From: Brevibacillus laterosporus LMG 15441
GTDB taxonomy: Bacteria > Bacillota > Bacilli > Brevibacillales > Brevibacillaceae
Assembly: GCF_000219535.2 (NCBI RefSeq)
Contig: NZ_CP007806.1
Span: 804,501-868,500 of the forward strand
Length of the DNA stretch: 64,000 nucleotides
Direction: 5' to 3'
The first letter of the stretch is position 1. Every line of letters begins with the position of its first letter. Below are positions 35,077 through 44,613 of this stretch, piece after piece. Below the pieces are notes generated by a model, which was not told the DNA's origin, ran no database searches, and saw only the letters and a list, made by a program, of their open reading frames with translations. Both the position numbers and the translations under genes were made by a program.

Positions 35077-35832
35077 ATGTTAACTCCAGAACGTCATCAG
35101 CTCATTTTGGCTTTACTCAAAGAAAAAGAAGTCGTTACTGTTCATGAACTGGTAAATACCACGAATGCATCTGAATCCACAATTCGTCGAGATTTAAGCG
35201 AATTAGAGGAAAAGCGTTATTTAAAGCGCGTTCATGGTGGAGCATCCATCTTACATCGCAAACTTGAAGAACCGACTGTGCTAGAAAAGGTAAAGAAAAG
35301 TGAACAAGAAAAAGTAGCGATTGCTGCTTATGCTGCTTCTCTCATCAAGGATAAGGATTCCATTTATGTAGATGCAGGTACGACAACAGAACAGATGATT
35401 CACCACATCACAGCTAAACAAATCGTAATTGTTACGAACGGTCTTAATATTGCCCTGACTGCCCGCCAATATGATTGCAAGATTATTCTAATCGGCGGAG
35501 AGCTAAAAGCAGGTACGATGGCCGTGATTGGGAGAGGGGCTGCCACTGGAATGGGGCAATATCGCTTTGATAAATGCTTCCTTGGTATGAATGCCTTTGA
35601 TCTGACACATGGCTTTACTACTCCTGATCCAGAGGAGGCCTATATTAAGCAATTGGCGCTTTCTTATTCAGATGAGAAGTATGTGCTGTGTGATTCACAA
35701 AAGTATGGAGAGGTGACGTTTGCTAAAGTAGCGGATATCAGTGAAGCGATGATTATTACAGATGATCGCATAAATCCGACAGAAGCAGAGAAAGTAAGAA
35801 AACTAACAAGATGCAAAGTGGTGAAATTATGA
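35077..35832 (+). CDS. fruR: DeoR-family fructose operon repressor FruR
   Basis: 251 residues. N-terminal DeoR winged HTH (ERHQLILALLKEKEVVTVHELVNTTNASESTIRRDLSELEEKRYLKRVHGGA) and a C-terminal sugar-phosphate sensor of the ribose-5-phosphate isomerase fold with DAGTTTEQM and NGLNIALTA. In relatives fructose-1-phosphate relieves repression. Start ATG 35077 follows AAAGGAG. Its stop overlaps the fruK start (ATGA). The helically phased repeats right after its own promoter are the likely operators, so it would control itself and the whole operon. Confidence 0.9.
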   Translation: MLTPERHQLILALLKEKEVVTVHELVNTTNASESTIRRDLSELEEKRYLKRVHGGASILHRKLEEPTVLEKVKKSEQEKVAIAAYAASLIKDKDSIYVDAGTTTEQMIHHITAKQIVIVTNGLNIALTARQYDCKIILIGGELKAGTMAVIGRGAATGMGQYRFDKCFLGMNAFDLTHGFTTPDPEEAYIKQLALSYSDEKYVLCDSQKYGEVTFAKVADISEAMIITDDRINPTEAEKVRKLTRCKVVKL

Positions 35833-36740
35833 TTTATACGGTAAGTCTTAATCCTTCGATAGACTATCACATCTGGTTGCCAAGCTTGCAAGTAGGAAGA
35901 ATTACCGGAGCAACAAAAGAAATCAAGATGGCTGGAGGCAAAGGAATTAATGTCTCCAAGGTATTAAAGAATGTAGGAAAAGAATCGGTGGCCCTCGGAT
36001 TTATTGGTGGATTTACAGGTGAATTTATTGCTCAAGAGATGGAAGCGCTTGATATATCCACTTCGTTTATCAAAGTAGAGGGAGATTCACGAATTAACGT
36101 CAAGATGAAAGCGGAGACAGAAACAGATATCAGTGGTGTTTCCCCAGAGATTCCAGAAGCAGCGTTTGCGCAATTGATGGACCAAATCCAGAGTTTGCAC
36201 AAAGATGATTATTTAGTGCTAGCAGGAAGCGTGCCTAAAAGCTTAAAAAGTGACACCTACGAAATAATGATGGACGTTCTTGCAAAGAAAGGTTTGCAAA
36301 TTGCACTAGATGCTAGCGGAGATGCTTTAAAAAGCGGTATAACCAAAAAACCATTTTTTATTAAACCCAACCATCATGAGCTAGGCGAATTGTTTGGAGT
36401 AACCATCGCCACACCAATGGAAGCCTATCAGTATGCTAAGCGCATAATTGATCAGGGAGTTGAGAATGTCATTGTTTCATTGGCAGGTAAAGGAGCAGTC
36501 TTTGTAAACCAAGAAGGCGCTTACGTTGCCGAATTTCCTGAGAGTAAGCCAGTTAATTCGATTGGAGCAGGGGATTCGGTGGTTGCAGGCTTTTTATACG
36601 CTACATGCGAGCAGATGCAAGAGGCAGAAGCTTTTCAGTTTGCGATTGCTTGTGGTACTGCAACAGCTTTGTCCGAAGGTTTTTGTACACCAACGACTAT
36701 CGCGAAATACTTGCCAACCATCCGAGTGGCAAAAATATAG
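35829..36740 (+). CDS. fruK: 1-phosphofructokinase
   Basis: 303 residues of the PfkB/ribokinase family. Converts fructose-1-phosphate to fructose-1,6-bisphosphate with ATP. Starts MIYTVSLNPSIDYHIWL, followed by the substrate-binding GGKGINVSKVLKN and ending with the PfkB signature region VNSIGAGDSVVAGFLYA, whose Asp is the catalytic base. The longer frame from 35811 is unlikely, because ATG 35829 overlaps the fruR stop and gives the standard N-terminus. It uses the product of FruA encoded next. Confidence 0.93.
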   Translation: MIYTVSLNPSIDYHIWLPSLQVGRITGATKEIKMAGGKGINVSKVLKNVGKESVALGFIGGFTGEFIAQEMEALDISTSFIKVEGDSRINVKMKAETETDISGVSPEIPEAAFAQLMDQIQSLHKDDYLVLAGSVPKSLKSDTYEIMMDVLAKKGLQIALDASGDALKSGITKKPFFIKPNHHELGELFGVTIATPMEAYQYAKRIIDQGVENVIVSLAGKGAVFVNQEGAYVAEFPESKPVNSIGAGDSVVAGFLYATCEQMQEAEAFQFAIACGTATALSEGFCTPTTIAKYLPTIRVAKI

Positions 36741-36757
36741 AACCAGGGGGACAAGAA

Positions 36758-38638
36758 ATGCGTATCTTAGACATGCTGCGAGCAGATACTATTGTTATGC
36801 AACTATCTGCAACCTCCAAGGCAGAGGTCATTCAAGAATTGATTGACCAATTGGATCAAGCAGATTGCCTGAACGATAAAGATGGAATGAGAGAAGCAAT
36901 CTTAGCCCGTGAGGCCCATGCTTCAACAGGAATTGGTGAAGGAATTGCCATTCCGCATGCCAAAACTGAGGCGGTAAAAAAACCAAGTATTGCGTTTGGC
37001 TACTCCCATGAAGGAATAGATTACGATGCATTGGACGGACAAAAATCGCATTTATTTTTTATGATTGCAGCTACTGCCGATGCTAACCAGGCGCACTTAG
37101 AAACCTTGGCACATCTGTCTGAAATGCTCATGGACGAGTCCTTCCGAAATGAATTGACTCAGGCTACGAGCAAGGAAGAATTATTAAAAATGATTGCGAG
37201 AAAAGAAAAGGAAAGTCATAATGTAGAGGAGCCCTCTGTTTTACCAGGTGAAACAGGACGAGTAAAAGTTGTCGCTGTGACAGCTTGTCCAACAGGAATC
37301 GCTCATACTTATATGGCAGCCGATGCCTTGAAAAAGAAGGCAGAAGAAATGGGCATAGCCATCCGGGTAGAGACAAATGGTTCCGGTGGTGCAAAGAATA
37401 AATTGACATCAGAAGAGATTGAACAGGCAGATGCGGTAATCGTTGCTGCTGACAAACAGGTCGAAATGGACAGGTTTAAGGGCAAGGTAGTGATTGAGGT
37501 GCCGGTAGCTGATGGAATTCGTAAGGCAGAGGACTTGATTACACGAGCAGTAAATCAAGATGGCCCCGTCTACCAAGGTAGCACGTCAACGTCATCCGCA
37601 GATTCCTCTGAAGATAAGTCAGGCAGATCAGGTTTTTACAAGCATTTAATGAGCGGTGTATCCAACATGCTGCCATTGGTGGTTGGTGGAGGTATCATCA
37701 TCGCTATTAGCTTTATGTTTGGGATAAATGCAGCCAATCCGGATGACCCCACTTTTAACCCGATTGCCAAGCTGTTGAGTGACATCGGTGGTGGTTCCGC
37801 TTTCAAACTGATGATTCCTGTCTTAGCGGGTTATATTGCCATGAGTATTGCTGATCGACCAGGTTTAGCCCCTGGTTTAGTTGGTGGATGGCTAGCCGCG
37901 GAAACAGGCTCTGGATTTTTAGGTGGATTAATTGCAGGTTTCCTTGCCGGCTATTTGGTGGTAGGATTGAAAAAAGCGTTTTCTGGTTTACCACAGTCTC
38001 TTGAAGGTATTAAACCAACTCTGTTGTACCCGTTGTTTGGTATCTTGCTTACAGGTCTAGTGATGCTTGGTGTTATTTCACAACCCGTCGCAGCGCTTAA
38101 TAACTGGTTAACTGATTGGTTAAGTAATATGGGACAAGGGAATGCTGTCATTCTTGGTATTGTAATTGGTGCTATGATGGCTGTTGATATGGGCGGTCCT
38201 GTGAATAAAGCGGCGTTTACATTCGGTATTGCTATGATTGCAGCAGGAAACTATGGCCCGCACGCAGCAATTATGGCGGCCGGCATGACACCCCCGCTAG
38301 GAATTGCATTGGCAACGACTTTGTTTAAAAAGAAATTTACTGCACAGGAAAGAGAAGCAGGTAAAACCGCATATATTTTAGGAGCTTCCTTCATCACGGA
38401 GGGTGCAATTCCGTTTGCAGCAGCAGACCCAACACGCATAATTCCAGCAACAGTTCTGGGCTCCGCTGTAGCAGGTGGCTTGTCGATGTTCTTTGGATGT
38501 ACACTACCAGCTCCTCATGGGGGAATGTTTGTTCTTCCAGTTGTAGGTAATGTTGGGATGTATATTGTGTCAATTTTGGTAGGGACATTGATTACTGCCT
38601 TGATGATCAATATACTAAAAAAAGAAGTTCATGAATAA
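36758..38638 (+). CDS. fruA: fructose-specific PTS EIIABC
   Basis: 626 residues with three fused domains. IIA (about 1-145) with phospho-His67 in GIAIPHAKTE; IIB (about 165-265) with Cys177 in VAVTACPTGIAHTYMAADAL; IIC (about 290-626), hydrophobic, with NMLPLVVGGGIIIA and GGPVNKAAFTFG. It imports fructose and releases it as fructose-1-phosphate for FruK. The frame opens far upstream inside fruK; ATG 36758 with AGGGGGA 8-9 bases before it is the real start. Domain order A-B-C is that of Bacillus FruA. Confidence 0.94.
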   Translation: MRILDMLRADTIVMQLSATSKAEVIQELIDQLDQADCLNDKDGMREAILAREAHASTGIGEGIAIPHAKTEAVKKPSIAFGYSHEGIDYDALDGQKSHLFFMIAATADANQAHLETLAHLSEMLMDESFRNELTQATSKEELLKMIARKEKESHNVEEPSVLPGETGRVKVVAVTACPTGIAHTYMAADALKKKAEEMGIAIRVETNGSGGAKNKLTSEEIEQADAVIVAADKQVEMDRFKGKVVIEVPVADGIRKAEDLITRAVNQDGPVYQGSTSTSSADSSEDKSGRSGFYKHLMSGVSNMLPLVVGGGIIIAISFMFGINAANPDDPTFNPIAKLLSDIGGGSAFKLMIPVLAGYIAMSIADRPGLAPGLVGGWLAAETGSGFLGGLIAGFLAGYLVVGLKKAFSGLPQSLEGIKPTLLYPLFGILLTGLVMLGVISQPVAALNNWLTDWLSNMGQGNAVILGIVIGAMMAVDMGGPVNKAAFTFGIAMIAAGNYGPHAAIMAAGMTPPLGIALATTLFKKKFTAQEREAGKTAYILGASFITEGAIPFAAADPTRIIPATVLGSAVAGGLSMFFGCTLPAPHGGMFVLPVVGNVGMYIVSILVGTLITALMINILKKEVHE

Positions 38639-38669
38639 CTAATTTAACGAGAAAAAGGAGAAATATTCC

Positions 38670-38930
38670 ATGTTAACAAAAACTTGCGTAATTCAAAACC
38701 CTGCTGGCTTGCATGCTCGTCCGGCTACAATGTTCGTACAAAAAGCAACTTCTTTCTCTTGCGATGTAAATTTAATTAAAGGCACTAAAAAAATTAACGG
38801 CAAAAGCATCATGGGTGTTATGACACTTGCAGCGAAAAAAGGCGATGAAATCGTACTTGAAGTAAGTGGCGATAACGAAGCTCAAGCTCTAGAGGAATTG
38901 GGCGCGATCCTAGAAAGTGCAAAAGAATAG
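38670..38930 (+). CDS. ptsH: phosphocarrier protein HPr
   Basis: 86 residues. Active His15 in NPAGLHARPA and regulatory Ser46 in INGKSIMGVM, the site that HPr kinase phosphorylates in Firmicutes to make HPr a CcpA co-repressor. General energy-coupling protein of all PTS permeases, including the two in this window. It follows fruA by 31 bp with its own Shine-Dalgarno (AAAAGGAG). Location behind the fructose operon rather than in a separate ptsHI unit is notable. Confidence 0.96.
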   Translation: MLTKTCVIQNPAGLHARPATMFVQKATSFSCDVNLIKGTKKINGKSIMGVMTLAAKKGDEIVLEVSGDNEAQALEELGAILESAKE

Positions 38931-38947
38931 TTAGGAGATGATCCGTC

Positions 38948-40675
38948 TTGCTTTGTAAAGGTATTGCAGCAGCCCAAGGGATCGCTCTTGGTCGAGCTTT
39001 GGTAAAGGTAGAAGAAACCCTCTCTTATACACGTAAAACGCTTGCAGCGGATCAAGTGCCTGCTGAAGTGGCGCGTTTGAAAGAGGCTTTGAATAAAACC
39101 AACACCCAATTAGAAGCGATTAAGCAAAAAGCGCTTCGCGACATTGGGGAAGCAGAAGCAAAAATCTTCGAGGCTCACCAACTGTTCCTGGAAGATCCAG
39201 AATTCGTTGGAGCAATGGAAGGTAACATCGAGAATGATAAAGTGAACGCTGAAGCAGCTTTAGAAGATGTTCGCGACATGTTTGTTGGCATGTTTGAGAG
39301 CATGGACAACGAATATATGCGCGAGCGTGCGGCAGACCTACGTGATGTAAGTCAACGAATTCTAAAGAACTTGCTAGGTGTGGAAGACACTTTGGTTGGT
39401 GACTCCAAAGAACCAGTAATTTTGGTTGTTCATGACCTGACACCATCCGATACCGCACAACTTGATAAGAGCAAAGTGAAAGCGTTTGTAACCAATATTG
39501 GTGGTCGGACTTCTCACTCTGCGATTATGGCACGCACGATGGAAATCCCTGCGATTACCGGTCTTAACGATATCACTGAGAAAGTTAAAACAGGCGATAT
39601 GTTGATTGTTGACGGTGAGACAGGTGACGTATACGTAAACCCTGAACAAGAGCTCATTGCTACGTACCAGAAAAAATTAGAAGAGTACGAAGCACAAAAA
39701 GCTGCTTGGGCACAATTAATTAATGAGCCATCTGTATCTAAAGACGGTCATCATGTTGAATTAGTTGCGAACATCGGAAATCCTCATGACGCTGAAGTAG
39801 CTGATAAAGCGGGCGCTGAAGGTATTGGTTTGTTCCGTACAGAATTCTTGTACATGGGCCGTGATAACTTCCCGACTGAGGAAGAACAATTTGAATCATA
39901 TAAAGCCGTAGCGCTTACGATGGACAACAACCGTCCTGTAGTTATTCGTACGTTGGATATCGGTGGAGATAAAGAGCTTCCATACTTGCAATTGCCACAT
40001 GAAATGAATCCGTTCCTAGGCTACCGTGCGATCCGCATTTGCTTAGATCAAGTGGACTTGTTTAAAACGCAATTGCGTGCCCTTTTACGAGCAAGCGCAT
40101 TTGGTAACATTAAAATTATGTATCCAATGATCGCTACGTTAAAAGAGCTGCGTCAAGCAAACGCAATTTTAGAAGAAGTGAAAGCAGAGCTTCGCGATAA
40201 AGGTATTGCCTTTAACGAGGAGATAGAAGTGGGAATGATGATTGAAATTCCTGCAGCGGCTGTCATTGCTGATCAATTGGCAAAAGAAGCTGACTTCTTC
40301 AGTATTGGTACAAATGATTTAATTCAATACACTATGGCATGCGACCGTATGAACCAACAAATTTCTTATCTGTATGATCCGTTTAACCCTGCGGTATTAC
40401 GTTTGATTAAAAACGTGATTGATGCGGCTCATAAAGAAGGCAAGTGGGCTGGTATGTGCGGAGAGATGGCAGGGGAAGAATATGCATTGCCAATCCTTCT
40501 TGGCTTTGGACTTGATGAATTTAGCATGAGCGCACCTACTGTATTGCGTGCACGTCATATGCTAAAACAACTAAGCTATGCAGAACTTCAAGCAGTAGCT
40601 GAGCATGTACTTAGCCTAGAAAGCGGCGAAGAAATTCGTAACTATATCAAGGTTAATGTATTGGACAAGTTATAA
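38948..40675 (+). CDS. ptsI: phosphoenolpyruvate-protein phosphotransferase (Enzyme I)
   Basis: 575 residues, normal length. N-terminal HPr-binding helical domain, then the swivelling phospho-His domain with His190 in NIGGRTSHSAIMARTMEIPA, and the C-terminal PEP-binding barrel with EGIGLFRTEFLYMGRD and FFSIGTNDLIQYTMACDR. It moves phosphate from PEP to HPr. Starts at TTG 38948, with AGGAG (38933-38937) 10 bases upstream; no ATG is nearby in frame. A terminator 14 bp after the stop closes the fru-pts operon. Confidence 0.96.
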   Translation: MLCKGIAAAQGIALGRALVKVEETLSYTRKTLAADQVPAEVARLKEALNKTNTQLEAIKQKALRDIGEAEAKIFEAHQLFLEDPEFVGAMEGNIENDKVNAEAALEDVRDMFVGMFESMDNEYMRERAADLRDVSQRILKNLLGVEDTLVGDSKEPVILVVHDLTPSDTAQLDKSKVKAFVTNIGGRTSHSAIMARTMEIPAITGLNDITEKVKTGDMLIVDGETGDVYVNPEQELIATYQKKLEEYEAQKAAWAQLINEPSVSKDGHHVELVANIGNPHDAEVADKAGAEGIGLFRTEFLYMGRDNFPTEEEQFESYKAVALTMDNNRPVVIRTLDIGGDKELPYLQLPHEMNPFLGYRAIRICLDQVDLFKTQLRALLRASAFGNIKIMYPMIATLKELRQANAILEEVKAELRDKGIAFNEEIEVGMMIEIPAAAVIADQLAKEADFFSIGTNDLIQYTMACDRMNQQISYLYDPFNPAVLRLIKNVIDAAHKEGKWAGMCGEMAGEEYALPILLGFGLDEFSMSAPTVLRARHMLKQLSYAELQAVAEHVLSLESGEEIRNYIKVNVLDKL

Positions 40676-40688
40676 GATAAACATGAAG

Positions 40689-40726
40689 CAGGCTGTTGAG
40701 ATAACTCTCAATGGCCTGTTTTTTTT
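40689..40726 (+). terminator. intrinsic terminator after ptsI
   Basis: CAGGC-TGTTGAGA and TCTCAATG-GCCTG arms, then eight T. Confidence 0.9.
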
Positions 40727-40803
40727 ATATCAAATTAGGATATTTTAACTTTTGTAGAGATTTTACAGAAAAAATGCAAAATCTGCCTTTTTTCTCTTGT
40801 ATT

Positions 40804-40822
40804 GATAATGATAATCGTTTAC
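40804..40822 (+). promoter_or_regulatory. Fur box upstream of asbA
   Basis: GATAATGATAATCGTTTAC matches the 19-base Fur consensus GATAATGATAATCATTATC in 16 positions. About 90 bp before asbA, the expected control of a siderophore operon. Confidence 0.85.
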
Positions 40823-40913
40823 ATTTATAGGTGAGCACTATCAATTTTTATTAAAAAATCTAAATATCTACTTTTTTGGTAAAAAAAGCGTAGCAAGCAA
40901 AAGGAGTTGCAAT

Positions 40914-42713
40914 ATGAAGCATGTTAAAGATATTGCCGAACACGCAGCTATGCAAAGCTTTCTGAACTGCTATCTCCGGGAAACAGGAAACGGTAGATGG
41001 GTGACGACAAATGGAGAGAAATATCTTCATGTGCCGTTGGTGTCTCAGAAAATGGATTTATACGTCAAGGCCAGCTATCAATCTCCGACAGGAAGGCATC
41101 AATTTGACTATCCAGCCTTTTATCAAAGTAGAGAAGAGGCTCCAGCAGTTGAAGCTGATTATGTCACGATGACCGTATTATTGGTTAAGGAATTGTCGTT
41201 ACAGCATGGAACGAAGGCAGTACCAGACGAACTGGTATTGCGAGTTATTCAAAGCTGCCAAAATATGGAGAGATACTTAGCGGCTCGCTATGACGACAGA
41301 GAAGAGCTATATGGCTTTGAAATGGATTTCATTACGGCTGAGCAAGCTTTACTCTTTGGACACCTTTTCCATCCTACACCAAAGAGTCGGCAAGGCATTC
41401 CTGATACAAAGCAGGCTGTTTTTTCGCCAGAACAAAAAGGAGCTTTTCCTCTACATTATTTTGCAGCCCATCACTCCTTAGTCTTAGAAGGATCAGGACT
41501 TAAGCAGTCTGCTACTGAGATTATCAAAGCAGAGCTGGGGCAGGAAGTGCTAGAGCAAGATGGGATTAGGCAATATGCAAAAAATGAAGATTACTCACTT
41601 ATCCCTCTGCATCCTCTACAGGCAGAATGGATGCTGGATCAGCACTCTGTTCAAAAGTACATCAAGTGTGGGCTGTTGCATAATCTAGGTCTTCTAGGTG
41701 AATGTTATCAAGCTACTTCTTCATTGCGAACGGTTTACCATTCGGATAAGAGCTTTATGATAAAGCTTTCTATCCCTGTTAAGGTGACTAATTCCTTACG
41801 TGTTAACAAACGAGCAGAGCTAGAAAGCGGTGTGGAAGCAAAAAAGGTACTGGATATGTTTGAAGAGGAGATGAGCAAACAATTTCCGGGGTTTGCTTTT
41901 ATACACGATCCAGCTTATATCACACTAAAGCTGGACGAGCAGGACGAATCAGGATTTGAGGTTATCCTTCGTCATAATCCCTTCCAGGGTAGTGCGGCTG
42001 AAAATGCTACCGTGCTCGCTGCTCTCATTCAAGACCCATTACCGGGACAAAAGAGTAGACTGGGTGTTATTATTTTACAGCTTGCGAAACAGGAGGGACG
42101 GACGCCTTCAGAGGTAAGTCTTGAGTGGTTCCGCCGTTATCTTGAGATTTCACTCAAGCCAATGGTATGGCTTTATCTGAAGTGGGGAATTGGCTTAGAA
42201 GCTCATCAGCAGAATAGTATCGTCAAGCTTCAAGACGGGTACCCTAGTCAATTTTACTACAGGGATAATCAAGGATATTATTACTGTCAATCAATGAAGG
42301 AATTGTTATCACGAAATTTTCCCAATCTTGGTGAAATGAGCAAGAATGTAACCGAGGACAGCTTAGTGGACGAGCGATTGCGTTATTATTTAATTTTTAA
42401 TCATATGTTTGGGCTTATTAACGGCTTTGGATCTGCGGGATTAATAGATGAACAGCAGTTATTAGACGAGATGCGTAGTGTGTTACAAGAATTTTTGCCG
42501 TTAAATCGAGAACCATCTCAATTTTTACATAGCCTGCTGACTTCTGAAAAGCTTGCTTGCAAGGCGAATCTACTTACTCGTTTTCATGATGTAGATGAAC
42601 TAGAAAGTGAAGAGAGCAATTCTGCTATTTTTGTTAAGATCGATAATCCGCTTGCAAAAGCAAGGGAGCGTCAGATAGAGCTTGAAGCTGTAAACCAACT
42701 GGCACTACGTTAA
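40914..42713 (+). CDS. asbA: petrobactin synthetase AsbA (IucA/IucC family NIS synthetase)
   Basis: 599 residues. Siderophore synthetase of the ATP-dependent NIS type that condenses citrate with spermidine (or a dihydroxybenzoyl-spermidine) in petrobactin assembly. Visible blocks include LIPLHPLQAEWML, SLRTVYHSDKSFMIKLSIPVKVTNSLR (ATP/citrate site) and GLEAHQQNSIVKL, all diagnostic of IucA/IucC proteins, with a FhuF-like C-terminal part. Start ATG 40914 follows AAAGGAG. First gene of the operon asbABCDEF in the same order as in Bacillus anthracis, placed behind a Fur box. Confidence 0.93.
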   Translation: MKHVKDIAEHAAMQSFLNCYLRETGNGRWVTTNGEKYLHVPLVSQKMDLYVKASYQSPTGRHQFDYPAFYQSREEAPAVEADYVTMTVLLVKELSLQHGTKAVPDELVLRVIQSCQNMERYLAARYDDREELYGFEMDFITAEQALLFGHLFHPTPKSRQGIPDTKQAVFSPEQKGAFPLHYFAAHHSLVLEGSGLKQSATEIIKAELGQEVLEQDGIRQYAKNEDYSLIPLHPLQAEWMLDQHSVQKYIKCGLLHNLGLLGECYQATSSLRTVYHSDKSFMIKLSIPVKVTNSLRVNKRAELESGVEAKKVLDMFEEEMSKQFPGFAFIHDPAYITLKLDEQDESGFEVILRHNPFQGSAAENATVLAALIQDPLPGQKSRLGVIILQLAKQEGRTPSEVSLEWFRRYLEISLKPMVWLYLKWGIGLEAHQQNSIVKLQDGYPSQFYYRDNQGYYYCQSMKELLSRNFPNLGEMSKNVTEDSLVDERLRYYLIFNHMFGLINGFGSAGLIDEQQLLDEMRSVLQEFLPLNREPSQFLHSLLTSEKLACKANLLTRFHDVDELESEESNSAIFVKIDNPLAKARERQIELEAVNQLALR

Positions 42714-42753
42714 CCAAATGAAAAATGACTTGTTGATAATGGAGGCTTTGGTC

Positions 42754-44613
42754 ATGCAAGTAACTGACTGCGATGTGAACATTGGACAAGCCATTCGCTC
42801 CGAACAATACATAAAGGTGCGAAGAAGAGTGTTTCGTCAATGCATTGAATCTATGATCTATGAAGGAATTTTAACTCCTGAAACACAGCTAGAAGAGACA
42901 TTTACACCTATCACTATCTCAGGATGGGATGAACACGACCAACCAGTAGCTTACCGATTCTGGGCGCGACGGACTTTTACATTTGGAATGATTCGGCTTT
43001 TACCATCTAAACCGCTGATGCGTGTTGTGGGTAAGACAGAGCAGGAGGCAGAGTCAATTACGCGTTTTTTAATGGAAATATTCCGTAAAAGAGACGTGAA
43101 TGAGCAAAAGCTAGCCTCGTTTGCTCAGGAGTTGGAGCAAACCCTACTGAAAGACACATTAGCTCAGTACAGTCGATCAGAACGAAAAGTGTGGTTAAGA
43201 GGAAAAGGCTACGACGAGCTGGAAGGGGACCTGATGGACGGTCACCCCTATCATCCTAGCTACAAATCCCGCCTAGGATTCGATTACCTTGACCATTATG
43301 CATATGGACCAGAGTTTAAACAGGAAGTGCAGCTATTATGGCTAGGCATACATAAACAGTATGCCCATGTAAAAATAGATGAGGATATGGAGACTCAGCA
43401 GTTTTTTTTAGATGAATTAGGAGCAGAGAAGAGAGAAGCTTTTCATTCGGTTTTCGTTCAACAAGGATGCGACCCTGAGGATTATGATATGGTACCAGTG
43501 CATCCATGGCAGTGGCGCAAACATATCGTTCCTGCTTTCCAGGCTGATTTGCATGCCAAAAGAATTGTGGAGCTGGGGTTCTCCAACGATCGCTATCGGC
43601 CTCAGCAATCAATTCGAACCTTTACCAACAGCAGCAATCCAATTAAACCTTATGTGAAGCTGGCGATAAATGTAATCAATACGTCCGCAGCTCGTCACTT
43701 AACCCCTCATTCACTTGCTAGTGCACCGCTCATTTCTCGTTGGTTAAAGGGAATGCGAGATTCTGATCCATTTTTAAAAGACGAGATGAAGCTAGTTATG
43801 CTTGGGGAATTTGCGACTGTTTGCTATGATCCACCCCCTCCAGCCGATTTGGTTGAAATGGTGACGTTTGGTGTGATCGGTTGCATGTGGAGAGAAAGTT
43901 TACATCAATACTTGGAACCTGATGAAGAAGCTGTGCCCTTTAATGCTTTATCTGCCAAAGAGTTAGATGGAGTCCCGTTTATTGATCCGTGGATTCGAGA
44001 GCATGGTATAGAGAATTGGCTGAGGCAATTGGTTGAAAAAAGTGTGCTTCCAGTTGTTCATTTGCTAATCAAGCATGGAATTGCACTGGAATCTCACGCT
44101 CAAAACATGATACTGATCCATCGAAACGGGGTTCCAGTTCGAGTTGCATTAAAGGATTTTCATGAGGACTTGATTTACTGCAAGCCATATCTAAACGACC
44201 CGGAAGCATGTCCTGATTTTGCCAAGGTACATGAATTTTATGCAACGGTTGAACCTAATGTCATGTTTCACATGGACGATCCCTCGCTTGTACGAGACTT
44301 GACGTTAGAAACGCTATTCTTAATTAATTTAGGTCAATTGGCGCTTTTGTTGGCTGAACATTATGATTTTACTGAAAGTAGATTCTGGATGCTTCTAGCT
44401 CAAATGATTGAGCAGTACCAAAATCGTTTTCCTGAGCTCAAGGAACGATTTGAGCTTTTTGAATTATTTGTCCCAAGCATCCTGGCTGAGCAATTAACCA
44501 AGCGACGTCTGTATCCTGATAATGTGACGCATGTACATCAGGTGCCTAATGCCCTGTATCAAGCTAGACAAAGCTTACGATCTACTCCTGTAGGAGGTGA
44601 TAAGCCATGTTAA
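42754..44613 (+). CDS. asbB: petrobactin synthetase AsbB (IucA/IucC family NIS synthetase)
   Basis: 619 residues. The second NIS synthetase; it adds the second polyamine arm to citrate. Blocks: LMDGHPYHPSYKSRLGFD, MVPVHPWQWRKHI, SIRTFTNSSNPIKPYVKLAINVINTSAARHL and GIALESHAQNMILI, all typical of the family. The frame opens at 42718, but ATG 42754 has GGAGG (42741-42745) 8 bases upstream and is chosen. It starts 40 bp after asbA and overlaps asbC slightly. AsbA and AsbB differ in substrate order and cannot be told apart by motif alone; the names rest on gene order. Confidence 0.92.
   Translation: MQVTDCDVNIGQAIRSEQYIKVRRRVFRQCIESMIYEGILTPETQLEETFTPITISGWDEHDQPVAYRFWARRTFTFGMIRLLPSKPLMRVVGKTEQEAESITRFLMEIFRKRDVNEQKLASFAQELEQTLLKDTLAQYSRSERKVWLRGKGYDELEGDLMDGHPYHPSYKSRLGFDYLDHYAYGPEFKQEVQLLWLGIHKQYAHVKIDEDMETQQFFLDELGAEKREAFHSVFVQQGCDPEDYDMVPVHPWQWRKHIVPAFQADLHAKRIVELGFSNDRYRPQQSIRTFTNSSNPIKPYVKLAINVINTSAARHLTPHSLASAPLISRWLKGMRDSDPFLKDEMKLVMLGEFATVCYDPPPPADLVEMVTFGVIGCMWRESLHQYLEPDEEAVPFNALSAKELDGVPFIDPWIREHGIENWLRQLVEKSVLPVVHLLIKHGIALESHAQNMILIHRNGVPVRVALKDFHEDLIYCKPYLNDPEACPDFAKVHEFYATVEPNVMFHMDDPSLVRDLTLETLFLINLGQLALLLAEHYDFTESRFWMLLAQMIEQYQNRFPELKERFELFELFVPSILAEQLTKRRLYPDNVTHVHQVPNALYQARQSLRSTPVGGDKPC

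Noticed and set aside
35693-35703. TGTGATTCACA palindrome within fruR, resembling a Rex half-site pair
   Set aside because: Lacks the spacer of Rex or Fnr sites and lies inside coding sequence.
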